DNA from: Deltaproteobacteria bacterium
Lineage (GTDB): Bacteria > Desulfobacterota > Desulfobaccia > Desulfobaccales > Desulfobaccaceae
DNA length: 27,749 bases
Direction of reading: 5' to 3'
Assembly: GCA_016874895.1 (NCBI GenBank)
Contig: VGSX01000010.1
Location: 1 to 27,749 of the forward strand
A program made the translations under genes and the position numbers. Below the pieces are notes generated by a model, which did no database searches, was not told the DNA's origin, and saw only the letters and a list, made by a program, of their open reading frames with translations. Shown piece after piece: positions 1 to 6,720 of this stretch (position 1 is its first letter; each line of letters begins with the position of its first letter).

Positions 1-1
1 G

Positions 2-100
2 TTCGGCCCCAAAGGCAACCCCCGGGCCGACAATCTCTTTCAGATCATCAAACACCTGCAAGCCTCCGCAGGGATTAAGTTGGAAGTGGCTCCAAGGTAA
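2..100 (+). CDS. C-terminal tail of a probable addiction-module antitoxin (partial)
   Basis: An open frame enters from the left edge and ends with TAA at 98-100, giving 32 residues beginning FGPKGNPRADN and ending IKLEVAPR. The pattern of GNPR followed by a short amphipathic helix and a hydrophobic strand ending the protein resembles the C-terminus of HigA-like antitoxins of the COG3636 type, which usually follow a RelE/HigB-like toxin gene. The toxin and the helix-turn-helix would lie off the window. The match rests on a short tail only, so the family call is tentative. Confidence 0.35.
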   Translation, partial: FGPKGNPRADNLFQIIKHLQASAGIKLEVAPR

Positions 101-361
101 GGACGAAGTTAACTTTCCGGTCGCCTAGACCATGCTTCCTCGTCATTCGGATGACGGTTCCTTGCCGGGAAGGTTCTGTTATCCAGGAGTAATATGGAAT
201 CTCGAAGCCGGTTGTGGTTGAGAGGATAATGGCAAGATATGTGGCACCAACGAAGGTACCAAAATCTCAACGGCTTGGAACTACGCTGCTAACAAGCTGA
301 TAATCCATAGGAAAAATATTTAACTTGCTAAAATTGAATAACTTTGTATCCGCCGGCCTAA

Positions 362-1222
362 TCACCAGCGCCATCTCTTGCCATCCGGAGTAAAAGGGTT
401 CGTCAAATCAAATTCGGGTTCATCATCGTAGTATGTTGCAGACCTTAGACGGATTTCTTCGTAGATCCATAGCATAGATAACACGACATTGTAGCTTGCC
501 AGGGCAATTGAGTGCTCAAAAATCTCGGCTCCTTCATCTACATTCCCAGCAAGCCAGGCAGTGGCTGGCGCCTTCTGTGGGCTACTTGGTAAATCGACTC
601 CGTCGAAGAAATCATAAGCGTATGTGTCCGGGCTAAGTTTCTCACCAACTTTGACATGGAAATCAAAGCTATCGGATTTCCTGTACCATCTTATAACACC
701 GTTCCTTGATACGACTACAGCACAGGGTTCAGGGGAGAGTTGGCAATACCGTAAAGCAGTAGCTGTCAGGGTCGTCCTGAATTGCTCTGCGATATCTCTT
801 ACGTTTTTCAGATTGGGTGGCCCTGTCTTGATACGCTTTGAAAACATTTCCTCCGGCATCAAAATACAGGCCGAAAATTCATTGGCCTCTATTTCCTGTG
901 ACTTACCCTCGTTCCAGAAAAGCATATCCTCTTCTGTGCAAAAGATCAGCTGGGAGGTGCTATGGAGCTCGAAATGACCTAATTCGTGGGCAATGGCGAA
1001 TCTCTTTCGTCCATCTTCACGAATTCCACTATTAACGGTGACTATCCCTTTACGGCCTTTCCTTATCAGCCTAGCTTCCGAGCCTTCCAGTATGCTTTCC
1101 CTGACAAAAGCCCCGCGATTCATGGCTATGTCTTTTATGGAGATCTCAGAGGGTTCCCTTATACGCAGATCTCTTATGATTTGCGCGGCCATGGCAGAAG
1201 GGCCAATAAACCTTTTATTCAT
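362..1222 (-). CDS. ImmA/IrrE-family zinc metallopeptidase
   Basis: The 286-residue protein carries the zinc-binding motif HELGH at residues 79-83, inside the context AIAHELGHFELH, and a downstream glutamate in IEANEFSA (E112) that fits the third metal ligand of ImmA/IrrE (COG2856) peptidases. Family members cleave repressors or other regulators in response to stress or element induction. The C-terminal half (about 150-286) has no domain I recognise and may sense a signal, as in IrrE. It is the last gene of a three-gene minus-strand operon, 9 bp after the 145-residue protein; its Shine-Dalgarno AAAGGAG overlaps the upstream stop codon but sits about 12 bases from the ATG. Natural targets by context are the sigma-like protein or the 145-residue protein encoded upstream; that is inference. 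Confidence 0.85.
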   Translation of the reverse strand: MNKRFIGPSAMAAQIIRDLRIREPSEISIKDIAMNRGAFVRESILEGSEARLIRKGRKGIVTVNSGIREDGRKRFAIAHELGHFELHSTSQLIFCTEEDMLFWNEGKSQEIEANEFSACILMPEEMFSKRIKTGPPNLKNVRDIAEQFRTTLTATALRYCQLSPEPCAVVVSRNGVIRWYRKSDSFDFHVKVGEKLSPDTYAYDFFDGVDLPSSPQKAPATAWLAGNVDEGAEIFEHSIALASYNVVLSMLWIYEEIRLRSATYYDDEPEFDLTNPFTPDGKRWRW

Positions 1223-1231
1223 CGAAATTGT

Positions 1232-1669
1232 CTACTCCTTTCCCTCGCCTAGTTCTTCCAAAAGTTTGAGATCGTCCAAATCGTTCAGAAGAGTCTCAAG
1301 GTCCCTCTCCGAGACCGTTTCCTTCTTTCGAAAATATGCCTCTGCATAAGAGAGGGCACCGTGACCATACCCTCCCTCAAGGATTTTCATTATTCTGTCC
1401 CTTATGTCTTCGGCGGTTTTGGCAAGCCGCCGGGATTCAAAAATTTCTTCAATCCCGGCCCGTTGCTCTCTAGCATGTTTTTGCCATGCGAGACGTCGCT
1501 CTTCTGATCCCTTCCGGACAATTTCCATGACCTTCTTCTCGAGGGACTCGACATCAACTCCCTGCCCTATAAGTTCAGTGCGCAGGTCCTCAGTAGAGAT
1601 GCCCTCTGGATCGCTCATAAAATCGGAAAAGCTTTCCAAGAAGCCCTTTTTCTCTTTTTTGTCTTTCAT
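1232..1669 (-). CDS. Uncharacterised charged helical protein between sigma factor and peptidase
   Basis: This 145-residue protein is rich in Glu, Lys and Arg and is predicted to be mostly helical, with no membrane segment or signal peptide. The N-terminal third reads like a short soluble domain (SDPEGISTEDLRTELIGQ), followed by a long charged helix (EEIFESRRLAKTAEDIRDR). An excellent AGGAGG site lies six bases before its ATG, and it starts 8 bp after the sigma-like gene and ends 9 bp before the ImmA/IrrE gene, so the three are surely co-transcribed. I do not recognise a named family. By position it could be an anti-sigma factor or adaptor and a substrate of the peptidase; nothing in the sequence proves that. 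Confidence 0.75.
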   Translation of the reverse strand: MKDKKEKKGFLESFSDFMSDPEGISTEDLRTELIGQGVDVESLEKKVMEIVRKGSEERRLAWQKHAREQRAGIEEIFESRRLAKTAEDIRDRIMKILEGGYGHGALSYAEAYFRKKETVSERDLETLLNDLDDLKLLEELGEGKE

Positions 1670-1677
1670 TTTGCCTC

Positions 1678-2301
1678 CTAATTTTTATTTGAAAAGGCGT
1701 TTCCCAGCTTGGCGGCTTTCCGATAAAGTTTCCTCTTAAGATTGTAGACCTTTGAAATAGCCCAGCCCGTTATCTGAGCGATTTCCGCAGGCCTGTCAGT
1801 TCCGTCCTCAAGGCATAAAAGAAGAAATTCCAGATCTTCGTCCCCTTTCACAGAATTATTTAGTTCCTCTTTGAGTTTTTCCTCAAAATCCCTTTCCTCT
1901 TTGGCAATTAGCTCGTCTTCCGGGCTTAGGATTTTTCCAGCCTCGACTGCTTGAGAATCAGGGACTTCTATCTCGCCCTTATCCTCTGTTTCAGGCATTC
2001 TTACTGTCTTCCTGTGCTCTGTTGAACGGTAAAGGTGATCAATATCGCTATCCACAATCCACATCAAGTGCGTCAGGAGATTAGGATACTTGACAGGATT
2101 CCAATCTCTAGTTCCGTCCCAAACTTTCAGGACAGCAGTCAGAGCCAAATCCTCCGGGGTCATGCCCCCTGGAAGTAATTCCGGTCTCCCTGAGATCCAT
2201 TTATACCTGCGGGTTCTCCATAAGGCGTGATTGGTCAACCTGAAAATGATGTCACTCCAGTCAGCAGCCTCAAGAAGATCGAGGATGTCGCCCTGTTGCA
2301 T
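1678..2301 (-). CDS. Sigma-70-family (ECF-like) RNA polymerase sigma factor
   Basis: The 207-residue product has two sigma-like parts. Residues 47-92 (TPEDLALTAVLKVWDGTRDW, then a helix ending DIDHLYRS) match the region-2 helices of the divergent sigma factors that carry a PEDL..A...VLDG signature. Residues about 160-197 contain a helix-turn-helix like region 4, with the phrase PAEIAQITGWAISKVYNLKR. The linker (about 100-150) is acidic. The ATG at 2299-2301 has GGAGG six bases upstream. It leads an operon with an uncharacterised protein and an ImmA/IrrE peptidase and is divergent from a PD-(D/E)XK-like gene. Sigma activity is inferred from fold resemblance; a phage-type transcription regulator is the alternative. 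Confidence 0.7.
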   Translation of the reverse strand: MQQGDILDLLEAADWSDIIFRLTNHALWRTRRYKWISGRPELLPGGMTPEDLALTAVLKVWDGTRDWNPVKYPNLLTHLMWIVDSDIDHLYRSTEHRKTVRMPETEDKGEIEVPDSQAVEAGKILSPEDELIAKEERDFEEKLKEELNNSVKGDEDLEFLLLCLEDGTDRPAEIAQITGWAISKVYNLKRKLYRKAAKLGNAFSNKN

Positions 2302-2418
2302 TAAGCTCCTCCCACTAAGTTAAACCGGTCAGGAAATAAAATTTACCACACTTTGGCAAATTTTTAAGTTGTCCGGTTTATAAGGGTAAGGACGAAATTT
2401 TCACGCAAGGAGAAAACT
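2302..2418. promoter_or_regulatory. Divergent control region with inverted repeat TAAACCGG/CCGGTTTA
   Basis: The 117 bp between the sigma-like operon and the divergent nuclease-like gene is AT-rich. It holds an 8-bp perfect inverted repeat, TAAACCGG at 2321-2328 and CCGGTTTA at 2373-2380, 44 bp apart, each preceded on the plus strand by AAGTT. One arm lies just upstream of each gene, so the arms could be paired operators or matching -35 elements read by the sigma-like protein. Shine-Dalgarno sites are present on both sides (GGAGG for the minus gene, AAGGAG for the plus gene). The repeat is seen directly; its role is inferred. Confidence 0.45.
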
Positions 2419-2799
2419 ATGCTGAGAACTCCAAAGGATTCTAATGAACACGATGCGCTGATCAACATGATGGTCCGCCATTTTTCCGGGCAAGGCTTTC
2501 GGAACATCAAGGCCGATATACCAGACATGCCCACCCCTGATTTAATCTATGGAACCAAGAAAAACCATGTCCCAGACCTTACGGCTGATAAAAATGGGAT
2601 CAGGATTATCCTGGAAGCTGAGACAGAAAATTCCATCTTTGATGTCCACACAGCCAGCCAATGGTCCCTATTCTCTGACGCCTCGCTTAGGTCAGGTGGA
2701 GAATTTCACGTCGTTGTCCCGAAAGGGTCCAGGGATGATGTGAAAACAAGAGCAGCTGAGCTAAAAGTCAGGATTGACGAAATCTGGACGCCTCGGTAG
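2419..2799 (+). CDS. Small PD-(D/E)XK-like protein of unknown function
   Basis: This 126-residue protein has an architecture like a minimal restriction-type or Holliday-resolvase-like fold: an N-terminal helix, PD at residues 52-53 (HVPDLTADKNG), then a strand with E66-x-E68 (IILEAETENS), a following helix and a closing strand (FHVVVPKG). The motif is PD...ExE rather than the usual ExK, so catalysis is uncertain and it could be a non-catalytic relative. The start is supported by AAGGAG seven bases before the ATG. It is transcribed divergently from the sigma/peptidase operon across a shared control region, which suggests, but does not show, that it is a controlled output of that switch. Confidence 0.6.
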   Translation: MLRTPKDSNEHDALINMMVRHFSGQGFRNIKADIPDMPTPDLIYGTKKNHVPDLTADKNGIRIILEAETENSIFDVHTASQWSLFSDASLRSGGEFHVVVPKGSRDDVKTRAAELKVRIDEIWTPR

Positions 2800-2951
2800 C
2801 TAGCTTCGAGTTTCGCACAAAATAATACTCGGGTCAACTTGCTGCTGTGGGGTCTATAAAACTGGAAACCGTGGACAGCAAGATATTGTAAAGCCCAGCG
2901 TTAGGCACAGTTAAGTTACATTCGCGGTGTTAGGAGATTTTTTAAGGAGCA

Positions 2952-3194
2952 GTGACAAGAGATCAGGGTGTCAAGTTTGCGGTTATTGTTGTCAGAAAGT
3001 CAGTCATAGGCAACACGCTATATGCTGACCATCCCATTCGGAGCTTCCAGCATTTTTTCGGGGGAATCCCCGTTGTGCTTATGGCGCAGGATCATAGGGG
3101 GAAGCCGACTTATTACGGCCGAAGGGATATCGTCCGCTTCCTCTCAGTCGTCCCCCTCAATGCTATACCGTGGAGGGAGTATAGTGTTGGATAA
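2952..3194 (+). CDS. Small conserved-looking protein of unknown function
   Basis: An 80-residue frame starting at GTG with AAGGAG just upstream, although the spacing is unusually short (two bases), so the true start may be a few codons on. The product looks like real soluble protein rather than random frame: a hydrophobic strand near the start (KFAVIVVRKSVIG), then IPVVLMAQDHRGKPTYYGRR and DIVRFL. I do not recognise a family. It lies in an otherwise empty stretch (2800-3426) between the nuclease-like gene and the toxin-antitoxin pair, and the 230 bp after it hold no gene I can support, only AT-rich sequence. Confidence 0.45.
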   Translation: MTRDQGVKFAVIVVRKSVIGNTLYADHPIRSFQHFFGGIPVVLMAQDHRGKPTYYGRRDIVRFLSVVPLNAIPWREYSVG

Positions 3195-3426
3195 GCTAGC
3201 CAAATGAATTGACTGAATACGTTGCGACCTTCGACTTTAAAACCTGCCGGTCATGGGCAACGCAGAACAGCACCTTTGTCGCTTGGCGCCCCCGGAGATT
3301 ATCAGTCAAAAATAAAAATATAAATGATATTAGCTTATTGACTTTTTTTGTCGTCACTAGAGGGTAGAGTCTTGCAGATCGTGGTGTTGGTCAAAAAGCC
3401 TCCTCTGCCGATCTTTTATTCCTCCC

Positions 3427-3813
3427 TTATTTCTCTTCGTTGCTTTTGGCCACAATGGGCAAGTGTCTTACCCTGGTACCACCTTCAGCAATTGTTATGA
3501 CAACACCTTGCACTAGCTCTTGAGCATGTTTGATTAAAATGCTGTTGAGGTGCAGATTTACTCGTTCAGGGTGCATGTTGCGCAACCGAAAAATTATGAC
3601 GCTTGGTAGTTCAGATTCACTGGCAGCCAATAGATCGCCAAAATCAAGGTCATGAGTGAGAAGAATACTCCCATCTAAGCGAGCTTTCTGTAATATCTCC
3701 GAATCACTCAGCCTATCAAGACCTTCCTGATGTAAGTGTGCTGCTTGATACCCAAGATTCTGTAAGAAGCTCACCGTCTTGGGGGAGATCCCCATATCAG
3801 CCAGGAACTTCAT
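3427..3813 (-). CDS. DUF5615 PIN-like toxin
   Basis: The 128-residue protein begins with the family hallmark MKFLADMGIS and carries LSDSEILQKA and ILLTHDLDFGDLLA, matching the PIN-like nuclease core of DUF5615 proteins (acidic residues D6, D36-x-E38 region, D55 and D57 in THDLDF). PIN-domain toxins cleave RNA using a metal bound by such acidic residues. It shares one base (TAATG junction) with the DUF433 gene upstream, so translation is coupled, antitoxin first. The C-terminus EGGTRVRHLPI is also typical. Family assignment is firm; toxin activity is inferred from pairing. Confidence 0.85.
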   Translation of the reverse strand: MKFLADMGISPKTVSFLQNLGYQAAHLHQEGLDRLSDSEILQKARLDGSILLTHDLDFGDLLAASESELPSVIIFRLRNMHPERVNLHLNSILIKHAQELVQGVVITIAEGGTRVRHLPIVAKSNEEK

Positions 3814-4046
3814 TATGAGGCCAGTTCAATCGGATGCACAGTTTCTTCAGCTAGCCATGCGGCGAACCGCAAGGCTTGACGAATGTCATCAGGCTGCAAA
3901 TAAGGGTAAGCCTCGATGATCTCCTCGGTGTTCATCCCATTGGCTACCAAATTGACCACCAGAGATACCGTTACACGCATGCCACGAATGCAGGCTTTGC
4001 CCCCCATAACCTTCTGGTTAAAGGTAATGCGTTCAAACTCCCTCAT
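3813..4046 (-). CDS. DUF433 antitoxin
   Basis: A DUF433 protein with the signatures ITFNQKVMGGKACIRGMRVTV, ANGMNTEEIIEAYP and LQPDDIRQALRFAA, which form a small DNA-binding helix-turn-helix domain. The longer frame opens at 4076, but the ATG at 4046 is the better start because GGAGGGG sits five bases before it and the product then starts at the family's usual place (77 residues). It precedes and overlaps the DUF5615 toxin by one base. DUF433/DUF5615 pairs are recognised type II toxin-antitoxin modules and are common on islands; the AT-rich stretch at 4077-4105 likely holds the promoter. Confidence 0.85.
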   Translation of the reverse strand: MREFERITFNQKVMGGKACIRGMRVTVSLVVNLVANGMNTEEIIEAYPYLQPDDIRQALRFAAWLAEETVHPIELAS

Positions 4047-4174
4047 AAAACCCCTCCGCCATTTCTCAACTATCAAGTGATATATTTTAACACAATTATG
4101 CGCTGGAGGACCGAAAATATGTTGGTAAACTGCGGGAAATTGCCTGAAAACTGGAAATGGTCGGTATTTTTTAG

Positions 4175-4870
4175 GTGTCGAAGCAGTATTATAATTCTCA
4201 CCGTAAAGATCTGTGCGCCCTGTTCCACTGGGCCTGGAAAAGGCGACTGATTCCTGAAAATCCCTGTCTCTACATCGATAAGCTCTATTCCGAGCGCAAA
4301 CGCAAAGAAATTTACACTCAGGAGGATATGATAAAAATATTCATGGCCGCCGGGGAACTCCGCCCTTTCTTCCTGGCCCTTTTTTCACTGGCCGCCAGGA
4401 TAAACGAGATCAACCGGCTCAAATGGGAGGATGTGAATTTCGAGAAGCGGGAGGTGACTTTGTGGACCCGGAAAGGCAACGGAGGATGGCGTCCCCAGGT
4501 AAAACCATTGAACGACGAGTTGCACGATGAATTAAAACTGTTATACGGCAAAACCTCCGGACAATGGATTTTCCCCAATCCTGAAACCGGAGAACCCTAT
4601 ATCGACCGCCGCAAACAGTTAAAACGAATCTGCCGAACCGCCGAAGTCCCCTATTTGGGCTTCCATGCCATCCGTCATCATGTCGCCAGCCTACTGGCCG
4701 AAACTCACAAGGTCAGCCTGCCCACCATCCAGAAAATGTTGGGCCACGCCCATCTTACGACTACTGAGAGATATGTTCAAAGCCTGGGGAACGGAGTAAG
4801 GAAAGCAGCCGATTTGCTGATCAGTAGCACACAGCACCAGCACACAAAAGAAAATGAGGTTGAAAAATAA
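4175..4870 (+). CDS. Tyrosine recombinase (integrase), 5'-truncated
   Basis: The 231-residue frame covers the end of the core-binding domain and a complete catalytic domain. The active-site residues are all visible: R75 in LAARINEI, K100 in WTRKGNGG, H164 and R167 in HAIRHH, H191 in LGHAHL and the nucleophile Y200 in TTERYV. Integrases of this kind normally have another 100-150 N-terminal residues. Here a TAG stop (4172-4174) lies directly before the GTG, and further in-frame stops follow upstream, so the arm-binding and most of the core-binding domain are missing. It ends 22 bp from the tRNA-Pro 3' end, its probable attachment site. It is likely a remnant, though a shortened expressed protein cannot be excluded. 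Confidence 0.8.
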   Translation: MSKQYYNSHRKDLCALFHWAWKRRLIPENPCLYIDKLYSERKRKEIYTQEDMIKIFMAAGELRPFFLALFSLAARINEINRLKWEDVNFEKREVTLWTRKGNGGWRPQVKPLNDELHDELKLLYGKTSGQWIFPNPETGEPYIDRRKQLKRICRTAEVPYLGFHAIRHHVASLLAETHKVSLPTIQKMLGHAHLTTTERYVQSLGNGVRKAADLLISSTQHQHTKENEVEK

Positions 4871-4892
4871 TAAGTTAACCTATTGATATCTT

Positions 4893-4970
4893 TGGTCGGG
4901 ACGGGCGGATTTGAACCGCCGACCTCCTGCTCCCAAGGCAGGCGCGCTAACCAGGCTGCGCTACGTCCCG
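4893..4970 (-). tRNA. tRNA-Pro (anticodon UGG)
   Basis: On the minus strand the gene starts CGGGACG at 4970 and ends with the pairing CGTCCCG, discriminator A and an encoded CCA (4893-4895). The D-arm AGCGCAGCCTGG and T-arm GGTTCAAATCC are standard. The anticodon stem CCTGC/GCAGG encloses the loop CTTGGGA, so the anticodon is TGG, proline. The first 10 bases overlap the 3' end of rdgB, whose stop codon TAG is bases 8-10 of the tRNA. The 3' end faces the integrase remnant and is the probable island attachment site. Confidence 0.95.
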
Positions 4971-5620
4971 ATGCTTTTGGCAGGTTGAAAGAGAGAGGGT
5001 TCCCGGCCAAGCAGCTCCGCCAGGGTGGTTTTTAATTGTTGGAGGGCTTTTGCCCGGTGGCTGATCTGGTTCTTTACTTCCAGCCCCACTTCCGCCATGG
5101 TGCAGTTGTACTGGGGGAGCCAGAAGACCGGATCATAGCCGAAGCCGCCGGTTCCCCGGGGAGTGAAGTTGATGATCCCTTCACAGGTCCCTTTAGTCAC
5201 TATGGTCCGGCCCTTTGGGAAAGCCAGGACTATGCAGCAGACAAACCGGGCCCGGCGCTGCTCCCAGGGGATCTCGGCCAGTTCTTCCAGGAGTTTGCGA
5301 TAATTGTCCTCGTCGGTGGGGCGGGCCGGCGCGGTGCGGTCGCTGGCATAGCGGGCCGACAGAACCCCGGGGCGCCCGCTTAGGGCGTCCACTTCCAGGC
5401 CGGAGTCGTCGGCCAGGGCCGGAAGTCCGGTATAAGCGGCCACGGCCAGGGCCTTTTTGGCGGCATTGGCCTTGAATGTGTCGCCGTCTTCCACCACTTC
5501 CGGGCACTCCGGATAGTCCGCCAGGGTTTTCAGCGAGATTCCCAACTCAGCCAACAGGGCGTCCAATTCCCGGATCTTGCCGGGATTGGCGGTGGCGATC
5601 ACCAGGGCAGGGGCAGCCAT
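4961..5620 (-). CDS. rdgB: XTP/dITP diphosphatase (RdgB/HAM1)
   Basis: A 219-residue nucleotide-sanitising pyrophosphatase that hydrolyses dITP, XTP and ITP to monophosphates and keeps deaminated purines out of DNA. Hallmarks are ATANPGKIRE at the start (residues 9-18), LPALADDSGLEVDAL, RFVCCIVLAFP, GTGGFGYDPVFWLP and ISHRAKAL near the end. The open frame runs far upstream inside rph, but family alignment and the conserved start place the ATG at 5620. That gives a 22-bp overlap with rph, pointing to coupled translation. The protein ends KSIGT with its TAG stop inside the tRNA-Pro gene, an unusual overlap. Length is close to the family norm (about 195-210) with a slightly long tail. Confidence 0.95.
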   Translation of the reverse strand: MAAPALVIATANPGKIRELDALLAELGISLKTLADYPECPEVVEDGDTFKANAAKKALAVAAYTGLPALADDSGLEVDALSGRPGVLSARYASDRTAPARPTDEDNYRKLLEELAEIPWEQRRARFVCCIVLAFPKGRTIVTKGTCEGIINFTPRGTGGFGYDPVFWLPQYNCTMAEVGLEVKNQISHRAKALQQLKTTLAELLGREPSLFQPAKSIGT

Positions 5621-6336
5621 GATCCGAGGGCCTCCTCCTGGGCCTGGCGCAGGCGTTGCAGGGCCGGTTGGGCCTGGTGTAACATTTCCAGGACCAGGGC
5701 CGGGGAGAAAGGGCCCTGCTCGCCGGTGGCCTGCACCTCCACGAGGTCCCCCCGGCCGGTGACCACGAAATTGGCGTCCACGGCGGCCCGGGAGTCCTCC
5801 TGGTAATCCAGATCCACCAGGATTCGGTCGCTGACCCGGCCGACGCTCACGGCCACCACCTGGTCCAGGACGGGCACGGTGTCGATCTCCTCCTGGCGCT
5901 GAAGCCCGGCCAGGGCCTGGCACAGGGCCACGAAGGCGCCGGTGATGGCCGCGGTGCGGGTGCCGCCGTCGGCCTGCAAAACGTCGCAATCCAAGATAAT
6001 ACTGCGTTCGCCCAGGGCGGTGAGGTCCACCACGGCCCTGAGAGACCTGCCGATGAGCCGCTGAATCTCCTGGGTGCGGCCGCTCAGCCGGCCGGTGTGG
6101 GCCGCTCGGGGCCGCCGGGTGTGGGTGGCCCGGGGGAGCATGTCGTATTCCGCGGTGACCCAGCCCTGGCCGGAACCCTGGAGAAAAGGCGGCACCCGCT
6201 CCTCCAGGCTGGCGGTGCAGAGCACCCAGGTGCGGCCCAAACGGATCAGGGCCGAACCCTCGGCCTGGGGCAGGTAATTCACGGCAATGCTCAGGGGCCG
6301 GAGTTCTTCGGGCAGTCTTCCTTCATAACGGTTCAT
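5599..6336 (-). CDS. rph: Ribonuclease PH
   Basis: A 245-residue phosphorolytic exoribonuclease that trims the 3' ends of tRNA precursors and works as a hexamer. The family signatures are clear: GWVTAEYDMLPRATHTR, GRTQEIQRLIGRSLRA, ILDCDVLQADGGTRTAAITG and a C-terminal strand VEVQATGEQGPFS. Length matches the family. It follows a 57-residue gene by 20 bp and overlaps rdgB by 22 bp, so the minus-strand operon ends in rdgB and a tRNA gene. The link of rph to rdgB is common in bacteria; co-transcription with a tRNA that is itself an RNase PH type of substrate is notable here, although its encoded CCA lessens the need for trimming. Confidence 0.95.
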   Translation of the reverse strand: MNRYEGRLPEELRPLSIAVNYLPQAEGSALIRLGRTWVLCTASLEERVPPFLQGSGQGWVTAEYDMLPRATHTRRPRAAHTGRLSGRTQEIQRLIGRSLRAVVDLTALGERSIILDCDVLQADGGTRTAAITGAFVALCQALAGLQRQEEIDTVPVLDQVVAVSVGRVSDRILVDLDYQEDSRAAVDANFVVTGRGDLVEVQATGEQGPFSPALVLEMLHQAQPALQRLRQAQEEALGSWLPLPW

Positions 6337-6356
6337 GGGCGCGTGTTGGGTTCGGT

Positions 6357-6530
6357 TCAGGTTTTGAGGGATTGCCGGACGGTGTCGTTCACCAATTTAA
6401 AGGTGTCCTCGAAATTGGTGGTGGAAATGCGGCCGATCTCGATGAACTTGACCATGATTTCCTTGGTCACCTTTAAAACCAGCTCCTCCCGGTCGGACAG
6501 GCCGGATTCTTTGGATTTGCCCCCCCCCAT
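6357..6530 (-). CDS. Conserved small protein (57 residues) heading the rph-rdgB operon
   Basis: Charged helical protein with the core EIMVKFIEIGRISTTNFEDTF. Short proteins with this VKFIE-GR-S--NF pattern occur in several sulfate-reducing and related bacteria without a known function. The frame opens earlier (6578), but the ATG at 6530 is preceded by AAGGAGG at a spacing of five and gives the natural N-terminus MGGGKSKES. A run of nine C (plus strand, just before the start-codon complement at 6528-6530) falls within the first codons and could be prone to slippage. It lies 20 bp ahead of rph and should share its transcript. Confidence 0.7.
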   Translation of the reverse strand: MGGGKSKESGLSDREELVLKVTKEIMVKFIEIGRISTTNFEDTFKLVNDTVRQSLKT

Positions 6531-6602
6531 GGGAACCTCCTTCCCAATGTGATGCCAGATGTGGTATACTACAGGCACGATGGACTGCGGCGGCAGATAA
6601 AA

Positions 6603-6658
6603 CCCGCCGGTCTGAAGAAGGCCGCAACAGGACCGGCGGGCCGGTTAAGAAGAACCGG
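6603..6658. repeat. Two adjacent hairpins upstream of mutL
   Basis: A 10-bp perfect inverted repeat (CCCGCCGGTC at 6603-6612, GACCGGCGGG at 6631-6640, 18-base loop) is followed at once by a 6-bp one (CCGGTT at 6641-6646, AACCGG at 6653-6658). They sit in the divergent gap between the minus-strand 57-residue gene and mutL. Neither is followed by a T tract in either direction, so they look like leader structures or a binding site rather than terminators. Role unknown. Confidence 0.5.
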
Positions 6659-6720
6659 ATCACAGCCCTCCTTAAGGGAGTAGTGTAAAGGATTTCTATG
6701 GATAAGGCAAGGGCATTCCC

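Larger units (their letters stand above)
1..4892. other. End of a genomic island inserted at tRNA-Pro
   Basis: The stretch left of the tRNA-Pro gene is clearly AT-richer than the GC-rich backbone to the right, and its genes are accessory types: recombinase remnant, toxin-antitoxin, sigma-like factor with zinc peptidase, small nuclease-like protein. The recombinase gene stops 22 bp from the 3' end of the tRNA, which is the classic layout for an element that used the tRNA 3' end as its attachment site. The second attachment copy (a repeat of the tRNA 3' end) is not visible within 1-4892, so the island either continues past the left edge or has decayed. The layout is seen directly; the island interpretation is inferred. 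Confidence 0.6.

Noticed and set aside
96..2400. GGTAAGGACGAA seen at 96-107 and again near 2386
   Set aside because: A single shared 12-mer is expected by chance in a window of this size, and the flanks do not match.
2897..2910. GTTAGGC resembling an integron attC core
   Set aside because: The matching RYYYAAC arm and the attC palindrome are missing and no integron integrase is near; a seven-base match is expected by chance.
4082..4174. Missing N-terminal integrase codons in the same frame
   Set aside because: The frame has TGA and TAG stops and the translated pieces do not resemble a core-binding domain, so the gene start was not extended.
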